Below the pieces are notes generated by a model that was not told the DNA's origin, searched no databases, and was given only the letters and a program-made list of their open reading frames with translations. Of a stretch of DNA of 64,000 nt, positions 34,018-44,384 are shown piece after piece; position 1 is the first letter of the stretch, and each line of letters starts with the position of its first letter. The stretch spans positions 372,001 through 436,000 of the forward strand of contig OZ037771.1 in assembly GCA_964035545.1 (NCBI GenBank), given 5' to 3'. Position numbers and translations under genes: made by a program. The DNA is from Bugula neritina. Taxonomy: Eukaryota; Bryozoa; Gymnolaemata; Cheilostomatida; Bugulidae.

Positions 34018-37000
34018 CTATGCTTTATAGATGTAAATGTTAGTATTATCATTGTCTCTTTCCATGTAATCTCTTTCTATCAAACTCTCTATTCGCTTCT
34101 TCAAGTCCTGAGCCTGAAAACACAGGAAAAACGCAGTTGACCAAATACTAAATTATACCTAACACTGTTCATACTATATGTCTAACACTGTTCATACTAC
34201 ATGTCTAACACTGTTCACACTATATGATGTCTATAGAGTAAATCAGGCAGTGTCTAGACCTCACTGTGAAGAGAGAAGACGGGACCCGCTGGAGTTACCC
34301 TACCTTGACGGGGAACTTCAGTTGTTCAAAGAGCTCCTGTATGAGTTGAGTGTGCTGCAGAGTCTTTCTCATCTTCATGATCCTGACTATGGCTGCGTCT
34401 ACCTGACACACTCTGTCAGTGAAAACTCTCTCCGTAGTAGCATCCTGCTCTTCTTTCTAGAGAACAATGAGAAGTCTAACGAGTAACAGACCTACCATGT
34501 GACCATACAATAGCAGCTTACCATGTGACCATACAATAGCAGCTTACCATGTGACCATACAATAGCAGCTTACCATGTGACCATATAATAGCAGCTACTC
34601 TAATGAAATGACAAGAGCGGTGCTCACACCAGCGTATGTAACAGAGTAATGACTGGTTCAACCTACAACTACAGCCTCCGCTGCGTGTATTGTGGGTACT
34701 CCTAGCTGCACTGTGAACAGGGCATAACTCAACTCACCGTTTCTCTCATCTGAATCTGGTTGATCTTGATTCTGTAGAGTTTGTGTTTGAAGTCATCAGC
34801 AAAAACAAAAGAGTCTGTAGTGTTGATTTCTTTCCCTTTGGGTACTTTGTGGAGAACTCTAGCTTTACCACAGGCCAGTGACTGGAGGGTTCTCTTCAAC
34901 TCTAGATCCTCTGCAACCAGTAGCTAGTCAGTACTCTATCACTCTGTCACTAACTCTATCACTCTATCACTATGCAACTCTGTCACTATGTAACTCTGTC
35001 ACTATGTAACTCTATCACTCTGTCACTATGTAACTCTGTCACTATGTAACTCTGTCACTATGTTACTCTATCACTCTGTCACTATCAGTGACATATAGTT
35101 ATGCTAACTTATCACACCACTTAGAGTCACATATTTAGCATGCATCAAGTTAGTGCACATCAACCTTTATTTCTGTTCAGTATTTCCCACACACTAGTCT
35201 CACGGAGGGAGTCTCAATGTTAACTAATATTAGAATATTTATTAGTGGAAAGTGAGAATAGTTCTCGTGACTCTAATAGTACTAGTAACACTGACCTATG
35301 TTGGTAGCCTGTCTAATGGACTCATAACTCTAATAGTACCAGTAACACTGACCTATGTTGGTAGCCTGTCTAATAGACTCATAACTCTAATAGTACTAGT
35401 AACACTGACCTATGTTGGTAGCCTGTCTAATAGACTCATAACTCTAATAGTACTAGTAACACTGACCTATGTTGGTAGCCTGTCTAATAGACTCATAACT
35501 CTAATAGTACTAGTAACACTGACCTATGTTGGTAGCCTGTCTAATAGACTCATAACTCTAATAGTACTAGTAACACTGACCTATGTTGGTAGCTTGTCTA
35601 ATGGACTCGTAACTTTGCTCGGCCCCCGTGTTGAACAGCATGAGAACGAGGGTCTGGTAGAGGGAGACGTGAATTTCCTTGAGTCCCTACAGCACAAGAC
35701 AAGCACATTGTGCAACAGTTGCAGTACCTTAGAGCTATATCTCAAGCACACAAACACACCTTAGAGTACACAGACACACCTTAGAGTATACAGACACACA
35801 CCTTAGAGTATACAGACACACCTTAGAGTATACAGACACACCTTAGAGTACACACACAAACACACCTTAGAGTATACAGACACACCTTAGAGTACACAGA
35901 CACACACCTTAGAGTATACAGACACACCTTAGAGTACACAGACACACCTTAGAGTATACAGACACACCTTAGAGTATACAGACACACACCTTAGAGTATA
36001 CAGACACACCTTAGAGTACACAGACACACCTTAGAGTATACAGACACACCTTAGAGTATACAGACACACCTTAGAGTATACAGACACACCTTAGAGTATA
36101 CAGACACACCTTAGAGTACACAGACACACACCTTAGAGTACACAGACACACCTTAGAGTACACAGACACACACCTTAGAGTACACAGACACACACCTTAG
36201 AGTACACAGACACACACCTTAGAGTATACAGACACACCTTAGAGTATACAGACACACCTTAGAGTATACAGACACACCTTGGAGTACATAGACACACCTT
36301 AGAGTATACAGACACACCTTAGAGTATACAGACACACCTTAGAGTATACAGACACACCTTGGAGTACATAGACACACCTTAGAGTACACAGACACACCTT
36401 AGAGTACAGACACACACCTTAGAGTATACAGACACACCTTAGAGTATACAGACACACCTTGGAGTACATAGACACACCTTAGGAAAGTAGGCCTTAAGCA
36501 AGCAGTGACCCAGTGATGGCTGCCAGTGCAGCTTCCTGCCGCTGTGTTTGCTGAGATAAAACCTCTTGAACATGTCCTGGTACTGCTCCATCTCTGGCAG
36601 CAGGTGGATGGCCATGGTGGGGTAGGAGGGCCAGTAGCTCAGCATCAGCACTGACACCGTCATGTCCATGCCACCCGGGGACTCCCTGCTCTCCATGTAC
36701 TGCTTGAAGGACACCATAATATCCTTGGAGATGTCAATGTCTTTGAACATTCCCTCCAGCTTGTTGGTGAAACCAGCTCCACATTCTACCAACACAGTGG
36801 AACTCATGTATAGTCTTAGATGTCACAACATCATCTATCTGTAGACTTTATAACATTGACCTCTATGTACACCCTCACCTTGCTTTAGTTTAGACAACAT
36901 TGACTTCTCCGCATCTACCGAGGCACTTTTCCCTAGTAGAAGACGTTTTGCCAAGTCTTTCTTATAAAATGCTTCAAATACATCTTTTCCTACAAAACAG

Positions 37001-40000
37001 TTACGATACAATCAGTTAAACTCTTCAACAACAACAACGTTAGGAGTACACAGCTGTACTGTAAGAGTATAGGAGTATAAGAGTACACAGCTGTAGTATA
37101 AGAGTACACAGCTGTAGTATAAGAGTACACAGCTGTAGTATAAGAGTACACAGCTGTACTATAAGAGTACACAGCTGTATTATAAGAGTACACAGCTGTA
37201 GTATAAGAGTACACAGCTGTACTATAAGAGTACACAGCTGTAGTATAAGAGTATAAGAGTATAAGAGTATAAGAGCGTGGCACTCACCTTGAATAAACCG
37301 AAACAAGACCATTATCTTGTCAAGGGTTCTCTCCAGCTCGTCTTCTGTCAGCTCCTTGTTGCCAGTCTTTAACTTCGTATCAACATACCTACATCACATT
37401 ATAGAGAGTGTATACTTACACATAGTGTATACTTACACACAGATAATGTATACTTACACATAGATAATGTGCACTTACACACAGATAATGTTTACTTACA
37501 CATAGATGACATACTGTAGGTAACCATGATAAAAATAACTCACTTGGCTATTAATTCTGCAGGTTTGCTCTGCCGTTTGTTGATAAACTCTTCAAAAGCA
37601 TCTTTTCGCTTGTTGACAAACAATTCATCATTTCTAAAGTCATCCATGACGATGTAGTCGATCTTGTCTTTGAAATCTAAACAGTCAAAAATAACTACAC
37701 TGACACTGTTACTAACACTGACTATTAACAGTGACTACACTGACACTGTTACTAACACTGACTACTAGCAGTAACTACTACCAGTGACTACTAACATTGA
37801 CTACACTGACACTGTTACTGACAGTGACTACTAACAGTGACTACACGGACTACTAGCAGTGACTACTAGCAGTGACTACTAACACTGACTAATAACACTA
37901 ACTAACTGAAGCAAGGCAGAGGAGAGCAAGGCAGAGGATGGTAAAGCTACCCACCAAGCAGACTCTGCACCAGGTTCCTGTCCTTCTCAAGGTCAGCCGA
38001 AGGATTATTGACAAGCTCTGTGCCGGCTGCCTTCACATATTTGCCGAAAGCCATGGCCAGCTCCATCTTGCCGTCCTTGACCTTCTCAAAGAGCGAGTAC
38101 ATGAGTGTGAGGTCGGGATGTCTATTGTCGGCCATCAGACTGCCCAAACCCTTGGCTAGTATTGCCTTTACGTGTCTCTCTATCAAGTTACACTCTACTA
38201 TCAGGATGAGTTCCTTTCTGTAACACCGAGAATACAGGCTCTACATAACTTACTCTATCTACACAGTACGCACTTTCTCTGTCAGCATAGTAATGTGGGC
38301 GGTACTCACACTGTCAGTATAGCAATGTGGGCGGTACTTACTCTGCTAACATAGCAATGTGGGCGGTACTCACTTAGTTGACATGTCGAGGTAGTGATGC
38401 AGTCGCTCGTGCTCCTCTATGATTCGCTGGTTGACATGCGCCAAGTACTGTGGAACCTCCAGCTCTGAGCTCAGCTTGTGACCTTCCAGTTTGTAGAGCT
38501 CATCAGTTGCGTTCAGGAAATGCCTTTCAAATACCTTCCCGTATATCTACAGCACACTGATTTCTACAGCACACTGATTTCTACAGCACACTGATGTCTA
38601 CAGCACACTGATATGTCTACAGCACACTGATATGTCTACAGCACACTGATGTCTACAACACACTGCTCTCTACAGCACACTGATGTCTACAGCACACTGA
38701 TGTCAACAACACACTGATATCTACAGCACACTGATGTCTACAGCACACTGATGTCAACAACACACTGATATCTACAGCACACTGATGTCTACAGCACACT
38801 GATGTCAACAACACACTGATATCTACAACACACTGATGTCTACAGCACACTGATATGTCTACAGCACACTGATGTCAACAACACACTGATATCTACAGCA
38901 CACTGATGTCTACAGCACACTGATGTCAACAACACACTGATGTCTACAGCACACTGATGTCAACAACACACTGATATCTACAACACACTGATGTCTACAG
39001 CACACTGATATGTCTACAGCACACTGATGTCTACAGCACACTGATGTCTACAGCACACTGATGTCTACAGCACACTGATGTCTATAACACACTGATATGT
39101 CTACAGCACACTGATGTCTACAGCACACTGATGTCTACAGCACACTGATGTCTACAGCACACTGATGTCTTGGAGCAACTCAAAGCAAGTAGTCAGTGAG
39201 CTAACCTGCAGGTCTGTCAGCATTCGGAGAAGATTTTTGATGAGACTTCTGTCAATGGTTTCCTGTTTACGCTCTCGGGCTATGAGGAGGAGAATGCCGT
39301 CTAGAAGTCGCTTCTGTATGGAGGAGGGAGTTAGGATGTGCAGTCTGAAGAGATCGAGTCCCATGTCCCTGTGTCATACCAAGACAGAACCATACATTGG
39401 GAAGATAACTCTATGTACCAAGAATTTTATAGTACAAGCACTTCACAAGAAGACTATTTGTCACTCACCAAATAGATGCAATGTGAGAATTCTGCAGAAC
39501 ATAATTTCTATCCAAGACGAGAAATATACTTCTTATGAGAATCTGCAACAAAATGGTTTACAATATACCGTTATAATATATTAGCATATATTATTGTAAT
39601 ACATTAACAATTAACATATATTATAACGTATAATATAGGTGACTACCATCTGGTCACAGTGACTTTGCCAAGTAGAGTTGATGACTTTAAGGAACTGCTC
39701 AGTGTCTGCAGAATGGTAGAGGAATCTGTCTGTACAGGTGAGTATGTACGTCTCACACTGACTTCTCAACTTGTCATACAGCTGGGAGGACATGTTGTGA
39801 GTACAGAGACTGTCCACTCCCTGGTACAGCTCCTCCAGGCTGCTGCTAACTGACCTCTGGTGGTGAATCGCGTCCACTGCATCCTTCAGTTTATTCCACG
39901 TGTCATCCTGATAATTGTCTGGTAGTCTTGGTCTCTCTGTACAAACAAAGTAGCACCGTGAGCTTGCTTATTGTCAGTAAACAACAGTATAACTATTACT

Positions 40001-40251
40001 ACTCCACCATCAGTCATGTAACAGTATAAAAACTTATGTAACAGCATAAAGATGGAGATAGGTGGAAGGAACTGATACAAGAATATGAGTATTGGTGAAA
40101 GTTCTTCACCTAACTCAGAAATACTTTCAACTGTTACGTTACCTTTAAACCCTTTGATAACCAGTTTCTTTATTCCAACTTGCTTGTTAACTGCAGGCTG
40201 TTTTATGGCATTATTATAAGACTCAAAGTTAGCCAATCTTCCATTACTCAT
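34018..40251 (-). CDS. CUL4: Cullin-4 (CRL4 ubiquitin ligase scaffold)
   Basis: Fourteen exons in phase give 750 residues (human CUL4A 759): 40251-40143, 39936-39647, 39542-39469, 39368-39206, 38546-38374, 38217-37955, 37676-37544, 37388-37288, 36989-36879, 36785-36478, 35686-35581, 34910-34738, 34456-34304, 34113-34018. The N-terminal KKLVIKGFK and [17 protein letters not shown] are CUL4-specific; these N-terminal repeats bind DDB1. The cullin homology region has [20 protein letters not shown] and [19 protein letters not shown]. The winged-helix end has [11 protein letters not shown], with K696 at the NEDD8 site, and ends [21 protein letters not shown]4 assembles DDB1-DCAF substrate receptors with RBX1 for DNA repair, replication licensing and chromatin control. 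The family match is continuous with no gap or frameshift. Several introns carry arrays copied from their own splice sites. Confidence 0.97.
34488..34590 (+). repeat. 26-bp repeat TACCATGTGACCATACAATA + GCAGCT
   Basis: Four copies in CUL4 intron 34457-34737. A separate trio of TCTAACACTGTTCATACTA at 34165-34215 lies in the next intron (34114-34303). Confidence 0.92.
34928..35085 (+). repeat. CACTATGTAACTCTGT repeat
   Basis: About nine 16-18-bp copies in CUL4 intron 34911-35580, near the downstream acceptor. On the gene's strand the units read ACAGAGTTACATAGTG. Confidence 0.9.
35265..35612 (+). repeat. 57-bp minisatellite copying the end of CUL4 exon 11 and its donor
   Basis: Six copies. On the gene's strand each contains GAGTCTATTAGACAGGCTAC, CAACATAG|GTCAGTG and TTACTAGTACTATTAGAGTT. 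The exon ends GAGTCCATTAGACAAGCTAC + CAACATAG with the same GTCAGTG donor, so about 30 coding bases plus the donor are repeated. The authentic copy differs at two positions (CC for CT, AAG for AGG). Confidence 0.96.
35750..36480 (+). repeat. 20-bp minisatellite copying the CUL4 exon 10 donor
   Basis: About 36 copies of AGACACACCTTAGAGTATAC in intron 35687-36477. On the gene's strand each gives CTAAGGTGTGTC; the exon ends CCTAAG|GTGTGTC. The last three coding bases and the donor recur every 20 bp. Confidence 0.96.
37044..37276 (+). repeat. 21-bp minisatellite ACACAGCTGTAGTATAAGAG + T
   Basis: About 11 copies in CUL4 intron 36990-37287. On the gene's strand each carries CTACAGCTGTG. Confidence 0.93.
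37395..37510 (+). repeat. 19-bp repeat TACTTACACATAGATAATG
   Basis: About five copies in CUL4 intron 37389-37543. On the gene's strand each contains GTGTAAGTA, a strong donor word; the real donor there is GTGAGTTA. Confidence 0.88.
37690..37905 (+). repeat. Irregular ACTACTAACAGTGACTAC repeat
   Basis: CUL4 intron 37677-37954 consists largely of CACTGACACTGTTACTAACA and GACTACTAGCAGT words of mixed length. Confidence 0.88.
38280..38374 (+). repeat. Triplicated CUL4 exon 5 donor region (~33 bp)
   Basis: On the gene's strand GTGAGTACCGCCCACATTGC follows the exon directly. GTAAGTACCGCCCACATTGC and GTGAGTACCGCCCACATTAC follow at about 32-33-bp steps. Three strong donors therefore lie in tandem in intron 38218-38373; the first keeps the reading frame. 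Confidence 0.93.
38546..39175 (+). repeat. 17-bp minisatellite ACACTGATGTCTACAGC copying the CUL4 exon 5 acceptor
   Basis: About 36 copies fill intron 38547-39205. On the gene's strand units read CAGTGTGCTGTAG; the real acceptor is CAGTGTGCTGTAG|ATATAC. Variants with GTTGTTGAC and ACATATCAG occur. Confidence 0.95.
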
Positions 40252-41920
40252 CTTAGTTGCTTTACATATAATATGAGACAAATGTTAACAATGTATCAAC
40301 TACTGTTACTGTAAAACTACAGGTTAATAACTTTAATTGGCAGCAAACACTAAATATTTTAATGCTGCTGTTATGTTATGCAAGATAATATGAAACAAAA
40401 GTTTTTTATCAAATTTTCAAAACACATTTTAACTAGTTATACAATTTATCACAATATTTTTTGTAAATCCACAAACACATTGTCCCATGGCTCAAAGAGT
40501 CTGAACGGATTCTAATTCATACTAAATGACAATGAGCTACCACTATAACTGAATTCTTAAACAAACAGTTAAACATCAAACATCTATTACACTAACAGTA
40601 ATTACTAATTAGTAACAAATGGGCTAAAATCAAGGTAAAAATAGTGACTTACTGAATGGTTGTGATTGCAGAACAAATATAGATCTTTTATACTGACTAA
40701 TAATCAGTGATTGCGAGTGAATGTATCAGTACGATTATTATAATCATTCATTGGCTGTAAATGTAATGGTCATGTTGTGTTGCATCAGTCTGTGATACCC
40801 AAAACTCACTGGTGAATTGCATTAAATGTAACTAGCACAACGAGTGTAACAAGTAACACCAACAAGCAACAATATAACTGTAAGTAAGTACTGGCAACGA
40901 AAGCAAATGATAATCAATATCAATATGAATCGTCACTTGTCAGGGTCAGCGACAATCACAATAATGGAATTGGGTAACAATTAATCCCTCAGATTTTATG
41001 ACTTAATCAAATTAAGAAACCGAGTCACTGTCACTGCGACTGAGTAAATCTTAGTCAATCGAAAGAAGTGAATCACTGAAAGTGAGTGATTCAACGGGTA
41101 TCAAATAATTATAATAATATTAATAACATTAACTATCACTATCAGGATCTATCACTGATCAACTCTATCACTATCACTATGTGATTATAAATTATCTAAT
41201 AGTAATAATAAAATTATTTGATATCATATTAATTATTCTTCTTATCCTAAACTTTTACTCCAACTTTGAAACCACTCGGAGACAGTATGACTATGAGTAT
41301 GAGTACCACAGTGACACTGACTGAGAGAGACCTGACAGTTACTGGTTAGTGTTACACTTTGACTTTCACTTACAGACTCGGAATATGATTCAGTGAGATT
41401 GAGTGGGCATTGCAGGCTAGAACACACCCATGTCATATTTTTAAATGTCTAAATTCAAGATCAGAAGCTCAATTTATATATCACTCGTTCTAACTCTATA
41501 GACGCAGAATGTGAATGGTCAAGTTCTCAGCTTCTCTTCTCACTTGCAGCTGTGACTTTGCCTAGACGTCTTCTTAGACCGGAGGTGGGGGTTCAACTTT
41601 AGTCTTCACAGAAATGCCAAGAGCCGTGGAAAATTCGTCAAATTGTTTTATTTAGAGCTTTTGTGAATTCAATAGTTATCATCTCTTGCTCAACAGTTTT
41701 ACTCAAAGGGAAGACAACTTTCACTGTGCACAAACTTGAGAGGTACATTGAAAGACCGACAAATCTATTATAAATTTCTATTTCAGGGGATGTGGCAATA
41801 CTAAATTAAAACTATTCAAACTATTAAATTCGTACACATGAACACATAATTTTAGATTTCCTGAAATTGGCTGGTGCAGATAAAAAGACAGGAACATAGG
41901 TTTCTCAACATTTATTAGGC
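40252..41920. other. AT-rich spacer between CUL4 (5' side) and RPL21 (3' side)
   Basis: Unique sequence with many loose TGAGTCA/GTGACT-type words at about 41000-41400. The minus-strand ORF there is short and serine-rich and matches nothing I know. No gene, RNA or array is supported. Confidence 0.5.
41911..41916 (-). terminator. AATAAA polyadenylation signal of RPL21
   Basis: TAAGCCTAATAAATG on the minus strand places a canonical AATAAA within 10 bases of the RPL21 stop codon, so the 3' UTR would be very short, as is usual for ribosomal protein mRNAs. Confidence 0.7.
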
Positions 41921-42896
41921 TTAAGCAATGAATTCATAAGGAATTGGCTCGACTATTTCAGGTTTAGTTTTCTTAGAGCTGACAAAGTGAGCTGGTCTTG
42001 GCCCGACAGGCTGTCTCTTCAACTCAACCTTGCTTCCCTCTGCACGAGCCTTTGCCTTCAGCTCCTCATTCTGCTGCATCCTCTTGATGAAGTCCAGGCG
42101 GCAGTTGGAGTGTTTGATGTGCTCAATTCTGACGTTGATTTGTTTGGGCAGAATTCGTCCACTGTAAAGTGGAGATTAAATAATTGAACGTTGGCAATAA
42201 TGTTTGCAAGTGTGAGTAGAAAACTACTAACTTAGTGTACAATTAGATAGAATTAACTTGCTGGCCCAATCACTCACCGAACTCTTTTGTTGACTACCAC
42301 ACCAACAGCATGTTTGGTGACATTGAACACACGCCCTGTTCTGCCATGGTAAGACTTATGAGGCATGCCCTTTTGAATAGCTCCATCACCCTAAACAAAG
42401 TCAAACAAACTGGCGTTAGAATATTACAAACAATCATTCAGGTCGACATTGAACACAGTACATGACTACATCAAACTCCTATTGGATAATTTACATTTCT
42501 TATATACTCTACGAGCCAATTCACTTCTGCACCTCCATTGATTACATAAACTTTGACTAGCAAGCACACCAAAACAGCTGTTCCAACGGGCTTTCACCTC
42601 AATTGTTTTTATCAATATATGTAAATTGGTCTACTTGAATACTTGAATAATTTCTGACCTTGAATATAGTAATTGGTTTTAGCTAGGACAATTTTTCTAA
42701 ATAACAAAGAAAGTCAGTTCTTTCAACTAATAAACTCACAATGAAAAATGACAATTTAAAAGCTAACCTTGATGTCGACATAGTCACCGACTTTATAAAC
42801 TTTCAAATAACGTGATAAACCAGTGACTCCATGTCTCTTGAAGTCTCTGCTGAACATGTACCTGGTACCACGTCTATATCCTTTTGTGTTCGTCAT
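41921..42896 (-). CDS. RPL21: 60S ribosomal protein L21 (eL21)
   Basis: Three coding exons (42896-42768, 42390-42278, 42161-41921) join in phase to give exactly 160 residues, the normal animal length. It starts [20 protein letters not shown], continues [20 protein letters not shown] and [20 protein letters not shown], and ends EPIPYEFIA; all are eL21 hallmarks. The product is a structural protein of the large ribosomal subunit. Just upstream an acceptor (TTTGTAG|GCACC) precedes the ATG, so a non-coding first exon lies further 5'. It is divergent from the USP gene. Its introns are short and carry no minisatellite. Confidence 0.97.
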
Positions 42897-43411
42897 GGTG
42901 CCTACAAAGTACAAATGTTTAATCTTACACACACATATATATATTATTATTATACAACAAACAGCTTTTTGACAAAACAAAATTTTAACCTTGCAAGTGA
43001 CATTGTTATCCTCATAGTTATTGTTAGTGGAACTGTATAATTACAATAATTACATCCATGAACTATACATTAAAATACAATAAAATGAAAGTGACATATA
43101 CTAATAAAAAAGTTTAGATTGTTCTCACTCTGCTGTACTAGTTACTACTAGTACTATTTGTAGTTGTACTACTACTAGTACTTGTATTTGAGTTTGACTA
43201 TTACTATTAGTATTAGTATTTCACTCAACTCACCTCGTAAAAATACAAAATCAAAATGAAAATGCTTGCTATATCAAAACACGATGCTTTTGAATAAGTA
43301 TAAACAACACAAAAAAATTACTAATTTTACTTATGGACAGTTTAGGAGCGCTAAACGCGACTAGAATAGCGCTCATTTAATTTAATATAGAGAAAAAAAG
43401 CATGAACAAAC

Positions 43412-43446
43412 CTCGTTTAAATGGTGACCACCTGGAAAAAGAAATA
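43412..43446 (-). promoter_or_regulatory. Probable RPL21 5' UTR exon with a TOP-like start
   Basis: On the minus strand TTTCTTTTTCC precedes AGGTGGTCACC and ends AACGAG|GTTTGT, a possible donor that would splice to the acceptor before the ATG. A C followed by a pyrimidine run at the start site is the 5' TOP signature of ribosomal protein mRNAs, which links translation to mTOR. The start site is inferred, not shown. Confidence 0.45.
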
Positions 43447-44384
43447 ACCTCGTATTTTATCGGCTATCCGAGAACAACACAGGACCTTTTTTAGTACAAA
43501 TTTTTTTTTGTTTTTTATAAAAACAAACATTTTGCTTAATTATCAAAAAAATGTATGTCTATAATCAAATTTCCTAAACAAAGTTGCAGTAGCTTTGAAT
43601 AGGTAAAGTGTTGCTAAGCCACTTCGGTTTCTATATTTCCGCTAATAATATTCTATTTCGACTTCAAGTTAATCATTCAATTATGCTTATGGTTAGGATT
43701 AACATTGTGATTGTGCAACACATTGACTTGCATTATGCATAATAAAACTTAATTAATTGAAATCAACAAAAAATTGTTTTTCTCTTTTTTAGTCAGCCTG
43801 CAAGCGTTGGGTACTAATACTAATAGTAATAGTAATAATCATGGTGTGAATTTAGTTTCATTTTGATATCGTCTAACATTAACAAATTGAAATACTAATA
43901 GTAATAGTAATACTAATAGTAATACTAATAGTAATACATCTACAATAAGTATAACAATATTTTTAGTTTCCCATAATGATTTTGATAATAATAATTATTG
44001 CTGTTATATACACTTATAGTCGTGCTCATCCGGACACTAATTTATGCTTTTATGCAATAAATTAAAATAGTAGTCATAATTAATAATAATTCTAAGATTT
44101 CGTTTTTTCTTCACCATAAGTCTAAACTGTAAAGTAAAGTGGTAAAACAAAGTCTAGTTGTTAAGACAGAGAGTGAAAGTAGTAGTAGTAGTAGTATTAG
44201 TCAATTTTTTATTGAGTTATAGCAACTTACACTAATAACATCTCTATAAAGTTAAACTGTTATTGTATGTTGTTCAGTCACACTGATTTAATTAATAGAT
44301 GTTCAACTTCATTGCAGATAATTACGGAATTTGCTAAATGACGTCTATGCATTTGCAGCAAGAAAAACTTAATTCACCCATATA
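43447..44384. other. Divergent spacer between RPL21 and the USP12/46 gene
   Basis: AT-rich, with clusters of AATACTAATAGTAATAGTAA words at about 43805-43935. No gene, RNA or TATA box that I can assign. Confidence 0.5.

Noticed and set aside
35252-35764. Plus-strand 170-residue repeat ORF
   Set aside because: Antisense to CUL4 exon 11 and its 57-bp intronic repeat; 57 is a multiple of three, so the frame stays open by chance.
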